Origin: Sulfuricella sp.
Lineage (GTDB): Bacteria > Pseudomonadota > Gammaproteobacteria > Burkholderiales > Sulfuricellaceae
Length of the DNA stretch: 7,142 bases
Direction: 5' to 3'
Assembly: GCA_019911785.1 (NCBI GenBank)
Contig: JAIOJM010000387.1
Span: forward strand, 1-7,142
The notes beneath the pieces were generated by a model. It saw nothing but the letters and a program-made list of their open reading frames with translations, did no database searches and was not told the origin of the DNA. This document shows positions 1-6,592 of the stretch, piece after piece. Each line of letters starts with the position of its first letter. Positions within the stretch are counted from its first letter, which is position 1. The position numbers and the translations under genes were made by a program.

Positions 1-770
1 AGCACCAGGTCGAAGCGATCGCCGGGGTCGGCGGCGAGAGAATCAGACACCGCAATCGGCTCGAACTCCTGGCTGCCGATGCCGTGCAGCAGCATATTCA
101 TGGCGCACAGCCGGGCAGTGGCCTGCACCAGCTCCCAGCCCTTGAAGCTTTCCCCTCGAAGCTTCTTTTTCTCCGCTGTAGTCATGTTGGGGTTGTGCTT
201 CACCACATAATCATGCGCCGCCAGCAAAAATCCGCCGGTGCCACAGGCTGGGTCGCAGATAGTCTCGCCAGGCTTGGGCGCCATGGCATCCACAATCGCC
301 TGGATCAGCGGGCGCGGCGTGAAATACTGGCCAGCGCCAGACTTAGTATCCTGGGCGTTCTTCTCCAGCAGGCCCTCGTAGGCGTCGCCCTTCACGTCGG
401 CGCTCATCGACACCCAGGTTTCCTTGTCGATCAAATCCACGATCAGCCGCCGCAGCTTGGCCGGGTCCTGGAACTTGTTTTGCGACTTATTGAAGATCAG
501 GCCCAGCAAACCTTTTTGGCTGCCCAATTTCTCCAACGTATGGCGATAGTGGTCGAATAACTCATCGCCGTCCTTCTTCACTAGGCTCGGCCAGTCATAG
601 CCGGAGGGCGCTGGGCTCTTCTGGCTGTATGGCGGCTTGCTGCGCTCGTCGGCCATCTTGAGAAACAGCAGATAGGTAAGCTGCTCGACGTAGTCGCCGT
701 AGCTCATGCCGTCGTCACGCAGCACGTTGCAATAGTTCCAGAGTTTTTGAACGATATTTGATGGACTCAC
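1..770 (-). CDS. hsdM: Type I restriction-modification DNA methyltransferase subunit HsdM, 5' part (runs off the left edge)
   Basis: HsdM methylates adenine at N6 within the type I HsdM2-HsdS complex, using S-adenosylmethionine. The frame opens at GTG 770 and runs through 256 codons to the window edge without a stop. Residues 1 to about 130 match the helical HsdM N-terminal domain (LWNYCNVLRDDG at 10-21, LTYLLFLKMADE at 31-42). Residues 145-154 (GAGQYFTPRP) and the SAM-binding motif I DPACGTGGF at 173-181 are intact. The catalytic NPPF/Y motif should lie just beyond position 1, so activity cannot be judged here. GTG 770 is chosen because AGGTGA lies 4-5 nt upstream and the protein begins at the usual place for the family. 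It starts 8 nt after the abiEii stop, so it is probably co-transcribed with abiEi-abiEii. Its own hsdS and hsdR would have to lie to the left or elsewhere. Confidence 0.95.
   Translation of the reverse strand, partial: MSPSNIVQKLWNYCNVLRDDGMSYGDYVEQLTYLLFLKMADERSKPPYSQKSPAPSGYDWPSLVKKDGDELFDHYRHTLEKLGSQKGLLGLIFNKSQNKFQDPAKLRRLIVDLIDKETWVSMSADVKGDAYEGLLEKNAQDTKSGAGQYFTPRPLIQAIVDAMAPKPGETICDPACGTGGFLLAAHDYVVKHNPNMTTAEKKKLRGESFKGWELVQATARLCAMNMLLHGIGSQEFEPIAVSDSLAADPGDRFDLV
721..749. repeat. Copy 1 of a dispersed hsdM 5'-end repeat
   Basis: This stretch encodes hsdM residues around LWNYCN. It matches 4162-4190 at about 24 of 29 positions in the same orientation, with a core of 19 of 20 (725-744 against 4166-4185). 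The match lies inside the intact hsdM, so this is the parental-type copy. Confidence 0.75.
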
Positions 771-778
771 AGTGTCAC

Positions 779-2215
779 CTAATATTTTGTATCGACGAGG
801 TAGCCGATTCTTCCCGGACAAGAATAACCGCTCTTATCTTTGTGTGGCTTCAATACGGAATCGTGAGATTGCCGAATAAATTTCCTTCCACAGTATGTGC
901 ATTCATACACGTACTTGGGGCCGTTAGGCACAGGTTTATACAGCGGCTTTGCCTTGACCTGCCGAGGACGTCCGACCTGGGCCGCAAAATCCACTAGCGC
1001 CCGATTGGACGCAGGTGGTGCAGAAATCATTCCGGCCGGCGTCAACTCGATTAGATATCGCGGAATGAACGACACCTGCGTCGCCTCGGCACCCTGAATC
1101 CTATCGACCCGGTAGGATCGTGGTTCGCCAGTCTCATGTTTCACCGCATACAAGAGCAGGTTGCCATCTTGGGTACGCCGCAAAGAATACGGTTCAATCA
1201 ACCTTCTAGAGCCCTGATAGGTCAAGTCCACGCACAGGCGGTTAGCGGCCGCAAAGCGAATGATCTCAAAGGGTGTAGCAGTGTGCCACGCTTGGGACAT
1301 AGCGGGTGGCCGCCACGCTTCATCAACCGCGCCAGCCCCGGACACTTGAATCGATGACTTGATGGCTTTTTCCGTGACGCCATGCAGCCAGTCAAAAACG
1401 CCGGGCAGTTCCTGCCAGAATTGCTCGAATGGCGGCAATACCGGCAATTGATGCGCCAGCATGTTTCCCCACTCCGCTTCCAGCTCAGCCCGGGCAGGCT
1501 GGTTGTCCACGGTCTGCATCGTTGGAACTTCAATACCCTTGAATTCACACTTCTGTTCAAGCGTGCTGAACACTAACGAACGATCTGGCCTGAGTTCGTC
1601 GTGACGATACAGATGAACTACGTCGTACAAATCACGCGGCCTCTCTCGCTCAGCCAATGCCCGAATCTTCTCGGCAAAAACCTCCTCGAAGGAATAGCAC
1701 CTAACATGGATGCCGTTTGCTGGCCTGTCCGAATAAGGATGGTGAACTTCTCTTGTCGCGGGCTCCAATACCAACAACTCATCGTCAGTCAAATCCAGCT
1801 TGATACGTGGCGCATCTCCACGCCGCTGCATCGGGCCGCGATATCCGATCTTCCCCTCTGCGGAAGAATTGCCACGCGGATTCGTATAGACCTCGAATCG
1901 TATGGTTTCGGCTGGCACCTCAATGCCAGCTTGGTCATAAATCCATGCGGATATCTGATTGAAGGTCGCCAGGAGAAATGGCTCTAAAAGATGCTCGGGG
2001 TTAGTGAGCGTAAAATCCAGGTCTTCGGAAAAACGGTAAGTCTCGAAGTAACATTTCTTCAAGCATGTTCCGCCCTTGAATACCCAGCTTTGGCCGATCT
2101 CCGGGTGCGCTGCTATTCCGGCAAGCACCCAGCCAAGCACATAGTCCTTTTCAATCACATTCGACGCAAGCCCAAACTCGCGCGAAAAATCCCTGATTTC
2201 CTGTCGATCAATCAC
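779..2215 (-). CDS. abiEii: AbiEii/AbiGii-type nucleotidyltransferase toxin with C-terminal WYL-like and Cys/His zinc-binding-like extension
   Basis: AbiEii-family proteins are nucleotidyltransferase-fold toxins of AbiE (type IV) toxin-antitoxin and abortive-infection systems; some relatives modify tRNA. The core motifs are visible: FKGGTCLKK at 46-54, FSEDLDF at 62-68 with the metal-binding Asp pair D65/D67, IKLDLT at 138-143, and AEKIRALAERERPRDLYD at 181-198. The family core ends near residue 300. Residues 316 to about 392 then resemble a WYL ligand-sensing domain (RRLIEPYSLRR, NLLLYAVKHETGEPRSYRVDRI). Residues 435-478 carry C439-x2-C442, H458 and C466, a plausible zinc site. The start is GTG 2215, with GGAGG about 9 nt upstream inside the end of abiEi, and only 4 nt separate the two genes, as is typical of translationally coupled pairs. 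No frameshift is seen. The nucleotidyltransferase call is strong; the WYL and zinc assignments come from motif reading and are moderate. Confidence 0.9.
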   Translation of the reverse strand: MIDRQEIRDFSREFGLASNVIEKDYVLGWVLAGIAAHPEIGQSWVFKGGTCLKKCYFETYRFSEDLDFTLTNPEHLLEPFLLATFNQISAWIYDQAGIEVPAETIRFEVYTNPRGNSSAEGKIGYRGPMQRRGDAPRIKLDLTDDELLVLEPATREVHHPYSDRPANGIHVRCYSFEEVFAEKIRALAERERPRDLYDVVHLYRHDELRPDRSLVFSTLEQKCEFKGIEVPTMQTVDNQPARAELEAEWGNMLAHQLPVLPPFEQFWQELPGVFDWLHGVTEKAIKSSIQVSGAGAVDEAWRPPAMSQAWHTATPFEIIRFAAANRLCVDLTYQGSRRLIEPYSLRRTQDGNLLLYAVKHETGEPRSYRVDRIQGAEATQVSFIPRYLIELTPAGMISAPPASNRALVDFAAQVGRPRQVKAKPLYKPVPNGPKYVYECTYCGRKFIRQSHDSVLKPHKDKSGYSCPGRIGYLVDTKY

Positions 2216-2219
2216 AGCA

Positions 2220-3023
2220 CTATCCCTCCAGCCACCGCTGCGATACCCACAGCCGCCACCGCGTCACCAGTTTGGCGTTTTCCAATGCAGGGTCGAGCTT
2301 GGCATTACCCGTGGTCAGCCGTTCACGGCACTGCGCGATTGCCTCCTCGTCAGCGGGGGAGCACTTCTCCAGCAAGAACCCCAAGCGCTTGAAAACCGCC
2401 CCGTTACCCAGCCGGCTTGCATACTCGAGCAGCAGATTGAGGTCTTTTTTTTCTGACTTGAGGTAGTTCTTCAACATATCCACCGTCGAGCGTATCCCTC
2501 CACCCAGTTGAGGATCGCTCAACATATCGAGCATCGTCCGCGTCGGGTCAGAGACATCGACTTTCACCTGCCCCCGCCACACAGACTTCATCCCAAACAG
2601 CGCTTTCTCCTGCACCGACCGCAGCAGGAAATCGGTTTGTTTTATCGTTGGCTTCCGATCTCTGGGGCGTTGTGTGGTCACCACCACCACCGTACGAAAA
2701 ATCTGCTCCGTCAAATCCCAATACTCGGCAGCGCTCCAACCGCCGATGTAGCAAGGGCCGTACAACTGCGCGGCAATGATCCACGGATCCTCCAAAGGCA
2801 CATCCGATGTCCTGGATTCCAGTGGCACCGGCACGTAAAGGCCGCGGCGGACACGTGACAACCAGCCCGCCTTTGCCCACCGCGCCAGCATTTTGGCCGT
2901 GTGTATCGTCGGCAGGCGAAGAGCCTCAGCCGCTTGCGCAACCGAAACCGTACCTTTTGTCGCACGCAATACCGCCGACAAGCGTTCACGGTCTGCTTTT
3001 CCTAGCCCTTTAAGAGGTTCCAT
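2220..3023 (-). CDS. abiEi: AbiEi-type antitoxin / winged-helix transcriptional repressor
   Basis: AbiEi proteins neutralise the AbiEii toxin and repress their own operon through an N-terminal winged helix. Here residues about 8-67 form that domain: helices through TVSVAQAAEALRLPTIHTAKML, then a wing ending in RRGLYVPVP. The rest fits the antitoxin body: WIIAAQLYGPCYIGGWSAAEYW at 81-102, strand RTVVVVTTQ at 110-118, KVDVSDPTRTMLDML at 154-168, and a basic helical C-terminus. At 267 residues it is of normal family length. ATG 3023 is the only reasonable start, since an in-frame TGA lies about 27 nt upstream. It has no clear Shine-Dalgarno sequence, so translation may be weak or the message leaderless. 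It stands directly upstream of the toxin gene in the usual antitoxin-first order. An A8 run in the coding strand (2445-2452) is a possible slippage site. Confidence 0.92.
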   Translation of the reverse strand: MEPLKGLGKADRERLSAVLRATKGTVSVAQAAEALRLPTIHTAKMLARWAKAGWLSRVRRGLYVPVPLESRTSDVPLEDPWIIAAQLYGPCYIGGWSAAEYWDLTEQIFRTVVVVTTQRPRDRKPTIKQTDFLLRSVQEKALFGMKSVWRGQVKVDVSDPTRTMLDMLSDPQLGGGIRSTVDMLKNYLKSEKKDLNLLLEYASRLGNGAVFKRLGFLLEKCSPADEEAIAQCRERLTTGNAKLDPALENAKLVTRWRLWVSQRWLEG

Positions 3024-3225
3024 AATCGATATGCAATATGTCGAAATTCATCCAAAAGAAGAATTCACGCACACATAATATACTTTTTAGGCAAAGATAA
3101 CTATATTCAGCAAGCAGTAGTTCATTTATTTGATGAATTATTGCGTATTTGATATATCTACTGGTTGCTGCCGCCCAATTCCACGCCACTGCCTCATCCA
3201 GCTTCGGATCGTCACAGGCAAGCAG
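3024..3225 (-). promoter_or_regulatory. Intergenic region with probable promoter/operator of the abiEi-abiEii-hsdM unit
   Basis: These 202 bases separate the GIY-YIG gene from abiEi. Positions 3024 to about 3170 are strikingly AT-rich, while 3171-3225 returns to the GC-rich character of the GIY-YIG gene. A -10-like TATATT lies on the minus strand at 3082-3077, about 55 nt before the abiEi start, but no good -35 was found at the right spacing, so the exact promoter is uncertain. Inverted repeats nearby could be operator sites for AbiEi, since the family is known to autoregulate by binding inverted repeats. No rho-independent terminator was seen after the GIY-YIG gene, so read-through from upstream is possible. 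Confidence 0.5.
3045..3139. repeat. Inverted repeat pair flanking the abiE promoter region
   Basis: AATTCATC at 3045-3052 is perfectly complementary to GATGAATT at 3132-3139, 79 bases apart, and similarity continues as a run of A/T with one extra base. The right half-site is also part of a tighter palindrome, TTCAT-7-ATGAA, at 3121-3137. The placement on both sides of the candidate -10 fits operator half-sites for the AbiEi repressor, but the AT-rich background makes chance possible. Confidence 0.35.
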
Positions 3226-4098
3226 CTACGCGCCCCCGACCAGCCCCTGCAACTCCTTCAAGGTCCGGCCGCCAGCATCCTTCCACTCAATCCGGCCATT
3301 TGCACTCCGGCCGAGGATGACGGCCGCCGCCGTGGAAGGCGAACTGAACGCATAGTCCTGCGCAAAGCAGTAATGATCGCCATCGCGCTGAAGCACCCCA
3401 TTGCCGATCAACTCCTGGCGCAGATCGTACATGCCGCGCACGTACAGCTGCATGGAAGGCACGCTCTCGCCCACCGCCAGCGAACCTGCCTTGACCACAA
3501 AGCCCTGGGTCGCCTCGTAGCCGCTGGCGCTCACCCCTTTGCCGCGGCAAGCCAGCAACGTATCCGCCACCGCTGCGGCCATCGGCACAGTCTGCTCGAA
3601 AGCATGAATGCCCAGCACCGGCAGCATGCCCAGCATGTTTTCCAGAAACACTTGCATGTCAGCGCAATCCGCCTCCGAAAGACTCGGCTCGGCGGGTTGA
3701 TTGGCGTTATCCAGCGGCAGCCGTTTGGCGGCATTCGCCAGCCGGATCAAATTGGCCTCTAGAAACTGCACGTGCGCCTTGTTCAACTGGCCCGGCGCAG
3801 CAACGAAACACACCGCCCGATTCCAGAAATCCTTCTGTGCATAATGGCTCTCCAGCCGAGGGCGCACCGGGTCACCCTCGCCGAGGTACAGCATCTCGCC
3901 CTCGCCATTCTCGCGCGGCCCCAGCAAGAGATACACGCCGGTCTGGCCCAGCTCGGCGCGCTGTTTTATCTTGGGCAACAAGGCGCGCGGAAAAACGATC
4001 GCCTTGCCCACCCAGTTGGAGCGCTCCACCACGCGCAGTCCATCCGGGTCGCCATCGGCGACGAAGATGCGGAGGGAGAAGGGTTTCAGCGTGCTCAT
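3226..4098 (-). CDS. GIY-YIG nuclease-family protein with C-terminal DUF4357-like domain
   Basis: This is a 290-residue protein whose middle carries a GIY-YIG endonuclease-like core. GVYLLLG at 54-60 and YLGEGDPVRPRL at 71-82 stand for the GIY and YIG elements. The candidate catalytic Arg is R79 or R81, and FLEANLI at 112-118 supplies the likely metal-binding E114. Residues 1-45 form an extra N-terminal region (FSLRIFVADGDPDGLRVVERSNWVGKAIVFPR). Residues about 224-284 (YDLRQELIGNG, FSSPSTAAAVILGRSANGRIEWKD, GRTLKEL) resemble DUF4357. Proteins of this build are often seen beside type I restriction loci; their target is not established. The ATG at 4098 overlaps, as ATGA, the stop of the short hsdM-like frame upstream, suggesting past translational coupling. 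The gene is more GC-rich than the Dam-like gene before it. Confidence 0.85.
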   Translation of the reverse strand: MSTLKPFSLRIFVADGDPDGLRVVERSNWVGKAIVFPRALLPKIKQRAELGQTGVYLLLGPRENGEGEMLYLGEGDPVRPRLESHYAQKDFWNRAVCFVAAPGQLNKAHVQFLEANLIRLANAAKRLPLDNANQPAEPSLSEADCADMQVFLENMLGMLPVLGIHAFEQTVPMAAAVADTLLACRGKGVSASGYEATQGFVVKAGSLAVGESVPSMQLYVRGMYDLRQELIGNGVLQRDGDHYCFAQDYAFSSPSTAAAVILGRSANGRIEWKDAGGRTLKELQGLVGGA

Positions 4099-4190
4099 TT
4101 TTCTATGGCTTCGATAATTGGCTTAAATGGATGGTTGGTGGCGATTGCTTCAGCAACGCGTAGGGCGTTGCAGTAGTTCCAGAGTCTTGG
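4095..4190 (-). pseudogene. Relic of an hsdM 5' end fused to a short open tail ahead of the GIY-YIG gene
   Basis: Minus-strand codons at 4184-4158 read LWNYCNALR, matching LWNYCNVLR of the intact HsdM at the left (residues 10-18). After that the similarity stops, but the same frame stays open through about 20 more codons and ends at TGA 4097-4095, which overlaps the GIY-YIG start codon as ATGA. No ATG, GTG or TTG start is visible in frame close upstream; the frame runs back into the 3' end of the Dam-like gene. This is best read as a recombination scar joining an hsdM beginning to the end of another coding sequence. It accounts for most of the 121-nt gap between the Dam-like and GIY-YIG genes. 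Confidence 0.6.
4162..4190. repeat. Copy 2 of the dispersed hsdM 5'-end repeat
   Basis: This is the displaced partner of 721-749, in the same orientation about 3.44 kb away. The core matches at 19 of 20 positions, too many for chance in a window this size. The single core difference is A to G at 4173, a synonymous change (TAT to TAC) in the hsdM frame, as expected if the fragment came from a related coding sequence. Confidence 0.75.
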
Positions 4191-4219
4191 GGGATGGCAA
4201 ATGTGTTCATGGGGAATCG

Positions 4220-5104
4220 TCAGGCCGCCAAGCTCTTCAAACCGCGGTCTATGTAAGAAACAGCGGATTCTTGTGGCAAGTTCAAGCAGTCGGAGAAGAA
4301 AAATGCCTCGGTCCCTTTGTACGCCTTTGCAGCGTTGTACTGAAGACTGTAAAGAAAAGAGCGTCGCAAGGAATAGTGCTTTAATATCTCTGGCACCCCA
4401 TCATACGACACCACCCAATGATGCTTAATTTCGCGTTGTATGACCTGTGCGATACGCGCATGATCTTCTGGGTCGTAGTGGTTTAGATATAGCCGATCTG
4501 CCTTGTGAAAATACGGCGGATCACAGTACACCAAAGTATTCGCTGGAAGTCTGGGTACGTACTTGAGAATAAATTTCTCAGCATCCCAGTTCTTTAATGT
4601 GATTGCCGATTTTCTTGACGCAATAGCCTCAATGCGGCTGATCAACTCATTACGAGGGAAACGCACATCCATTTTCCACTCCCCTTCTTGCTTCAGACCA
4701 CCAATCACCCCACCTGTCAAAATTCCTGAGCGGTTGCATCGATTTAGATAAAACACACTGAAGCCGACATCAATCTGTTCAAACTCGGCTTGACGCGAAA
4801 ATATATCTTTCTGCCGTCGCCATTCATCAATAGTCATTGATGCCCGTGATATTCGGCGGCATAACTCCTCCGGATTCGATAACACTGAATGCCAAAAAGC
4901 ATGAATACCAGCACAGGAATCGTTGAGATGAATGCGCTCGGCCTTGCCACTCAGTAGTAGCTCTATCGCAATGCCAGCTCCCCCCGCGTATGGTTCTACA
5001 TAGTGCCCACCATACAGGGAGTTTTCCTTCATTATTTCCAAAATAAATGGAGCAAGTTTTTGCTTGCCACCTGGGTAGCGCAGAGGGGTCTTGTATCGGC
5101 TCAT
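4220..5104 (-). CDS. D12-class (Dam-like) DNA adenine-N6 methyltransferase
   Basis: The enzyme transfers a methyl group from S-adenosylmethionine to adenine N6 in DNA. All signature motifs of the D12 class are present: PLRYPGGKQKL at 7-17, the SAM-binding YVEPYAGGAG at 35-44, the conserved FSVFYLNRCNRSGIL at 115-129, catalytic DPPY at 195-198 (in VYCDPPYF), and GTEAFFFS at 264-271. At 294 residues it is complete and close to the length of Dam. The recognition site cannot be read from the sequence; GATC would be a guess. The ATG at 5104 has only a weak purine-rich leader. It follows the ParB-like gene by 40 nt and probably shares its transcript. No obvious cognate type II endonuclease is next to it, unless the GIY-YIG protein has that role. 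The gene is visibly more AT-rich than hsdM and the GIY-YIG gene, suggesting separate acquisition. Confidence 0.95.
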   Translation of the reverse strand: MSRYKTPLRYPGGKQKLAPFILEIMKENSLYGGHYVEPYAGGAGIAIELLLSGKAERIHLNDSCAGIHAFWHSVLSNPEELCRRISRASMTIDEWRRQKDIFSRQAEFEQIDVGFSVFYLNRCNRSGILTGGVIGGLKQEGEWKMDVRFPRNELISRIEAIASRKSAITLKNWDAEKFILKYVPRLPANTLVYCDPPYFHKADRLYLNHYDPEDHARIAQVIQREIKHHWVVSYDGVPEILKHYSLRRSFLYSLQYNAAKAYKGTEAFFFSDCLNLPQESAVSYIDRGLKSLAA

Positions 5105-5144
5105 ATATTTTTTCTCTAAGTGTCGAAGCGCGGGGGCTTAGAAG

Positions 5145-6560
5145 TTAACGGTTCATCTCTTCAAGTAGCGGAAAAATATTGCCGAACACGGTGCTGATAT
5201 GAGTCTCGTCAACAGTAAATTTTGGGTTGTGTACGAGTTGATTCAGCGACGTAACGGAAAGGATGCCCTCTTTCTTCGCAAGCTCGGTCATGGCCCCATG
5301 CAGTGCTTTTATCATTGGCTTATCCTTGCTGTTTTTTGTTAAGTGGTTACTAATATCCCGCAGCACATCAACTAGCGCGCGATCTTCCCCGGTCACTTTC
5401 GTCGTGGCAAGGCCGCCGGTGGCGGCATGATCTATGCAGTATGCTTTGGCTGATATCTCAAACATGCTTCTCAGTAGAAAACAAAATGCATGAGGATGTT
5501 TGTTGAGAACAAGGAGCCTAGCCTCTTTTAGTAGCGTCACGAGCTTTTCCCGATTCTTTCCTCTCGGGGTAAAGCTTTTTAGCGCCCGCATAACAGCCTT
5601 CGGATCGTCCGTCGAGACTGCTTTGGCATTCTTCCCACCGCTGGCAGTTGAAGTGGTGGTTGCGCTCGTTCCTCCCGAACTTCCTGCCGACGTCGTGGTT
5701 GGACTCGTGGTGCCTCCGGTCCCAGATGCCGTTGATGTCGCGGCAGCAGCTTTGCTGGGGGCAGGGATACCATACGTTTGCCCAAAATCCTCAGTTTCAT
5801 CGCGTAACTTTTTAAAATCGAGGATTCCTGAGCCAATATCTCTGACGATGTTTTCCAAGACGGTTCTGTGCTTAGCTTTCCCTGGATACTGATCGGACAG
5901 TTCACGTGATGTCGCCAAGCCCAATCTTGATGCAAGTTTCTTGATGGCTTCCTCTAATACCGTTAGGGGATATTCACCACCCCATCGTTCACGTTGCTGC
6001 GCGTTGACGTTTTTCCCGTCTTGCAAATACTTTTCAAGGAGATCTAGCGCTGGCTCACTTACTCCATTCCTGTCGCGGTTGTGACGCGCCCTCGCTATTG
6101 CGTTCCATTTGTCGCGTCCGGCTTTTTCCCCTTTGCCATGTGTCAGGGTCACAATCTTGTCTACAAGCTCAGCTTCGCCCGAATCATAGATCGCGCAGGG
6201 CACTTCCCTATTAGAAGCTTTCCAATTCTTGGAGGCGCTAGCGATTTGTTCTTCTATGTGAGAAGGGAGAACGGATTCATCCAGCTTGATATAGCCATAA
6301 ATCAGCTTGAGCGCCCCTATACGGCGATTGCCTTCCTTAACGACCAATTTGTTTCCATCCTTTCCGCCCTTCAAGACGATGATGTTTTCAGTCGGGTGGT
6401 AACCGTCCGCTAACAGGCTTTCCATGAGCGCCCAAAACCAATCCGGATTTATAGAAATCATTGCATGCACCGCACTGATTTCATTTTTCTGGGGAACTGT
6501 ACGAAAGTTATTCAAATCAAGCTTCAATTGCTTGACTGGAAGAAGACTGGTTGTTGGCAT
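5145..6560 (-). CDS. ParB/Srx-like domain protein with low-complexity linker and helical C-terminal domain
   Basis: This 471-residue protein has three parts. Residues 1 to about 140 look like a ParB-type N-terminal domain: LLPVKQLKLDLNNFR at 6-20 and the ParB-box-like VVKEGNRRIGALKLI at 73-87, a nucleotide- or DNA-binding element in ParB relatives. Residues about 140-265 are charged and helical. Residues about 267-310 form a low-complexity Ala/Ser/Thr/Gly linker. Residues about 320-471 form a compact helical domain (LLRSMFEISAKAYCIDHA at 362-379, SLNQLVHN at 438-445, ending IFPLLEEMNR), loosely reminiscent of DUF4145/HEPN-like bundles; the canonical HEPN R-x4-6-H motif is absent. The ATG at 6560 has a strong GAGGAG at 6572-6567. 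It sits 32 nt after hsdS and 40 nt before the Dam-like gene, so these are probably one operon. The exact function is unknown to me; phage-sensing or methylation-linked defence is inference. Confidence 0.85.
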   Translation of the reverse strand: MPTTSLLPVKQLKLDLNNFRTVPQKNEISAVHAMISINPDWFWALMESLLADGYHPTENIIVLKGGKDGNKLVVKEGNRRIGALKLIYGYIKLDESVLPSHIEEQIASASKNWKASNREVPCAIYDSGEAELVDKIVTLTHGKGEKAGRDKWNAIARARHNRDRNGVSEPALDLLEKYLQDGKNVNAQQRERWGGEYPLTVLEEAIKKLASRLGLATSRELSDQYPGKAKHRTVLENIVRDIGSGILDFKKLRDETEDFGQTYGIPAPSKAAAATSTASGTGGTTSPTTTSAGSSGGTSATTTSTASGGKNAKAVSTDDPKAVMRALKSFTPRGKNREKLVTLLKEARLLVLNKHPHAFCFLLRSMFEISAKAYCIDHAATGGLATTKVTGEDRALVDVLRDISNHLTKNSKDKPMIKALHGAMTELAKKEGILSVTSLNQLVHNPKFTVDETHISTVFGNIFPLLEEMNR

Positions 6561-6566
6561 ATTTTT

Positions 6567-6572
6567 CTCCTC
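6567..6572 (-). promoter_or_regulatory. Ribosome binding site of the ParB-like gene
   Basis: GAGGAG on the minus strand lies 6 nt before ATG 6560. It is the strongest Shine-Dalgarno sequence in the window and fixes the start. The ParB-like frame is also open upstream through the hsdS tail, but no start codon of comparable quality is present there. Confidence 0.75.
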
Positions 6573-6592
6573 ACTCGTAAAGGTTGGTAGCG

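Noticed and set aside
84..560. A 158-codon plus-strand open frame
   Set aside because: It is antisense to hsdM, whose conserved motifs are clear on the other strand.
3130..3762. A 210-codon plus-strand open frame
   Set aside because: It lies antisense to the GIY-YIG gene, is His/Arg/Gln-rich with no recognisable motif, and arises from the GC-rich third positions of the real gene.
4103..4210. A 35-codon minus-strand frame starting ATG just after the Dam-like gene
   Set aside because: There is no ribosome site and no recognisable motif, and it overlaps the hsdM-like relic in another frame.
5590..5760. Low-complexity Ser/Thr/Gly/Ala-coding tract considered as a minisatellite
   Set aside because: The DNA units are irregular with no constant period; it is better described as a flexible protein linker.
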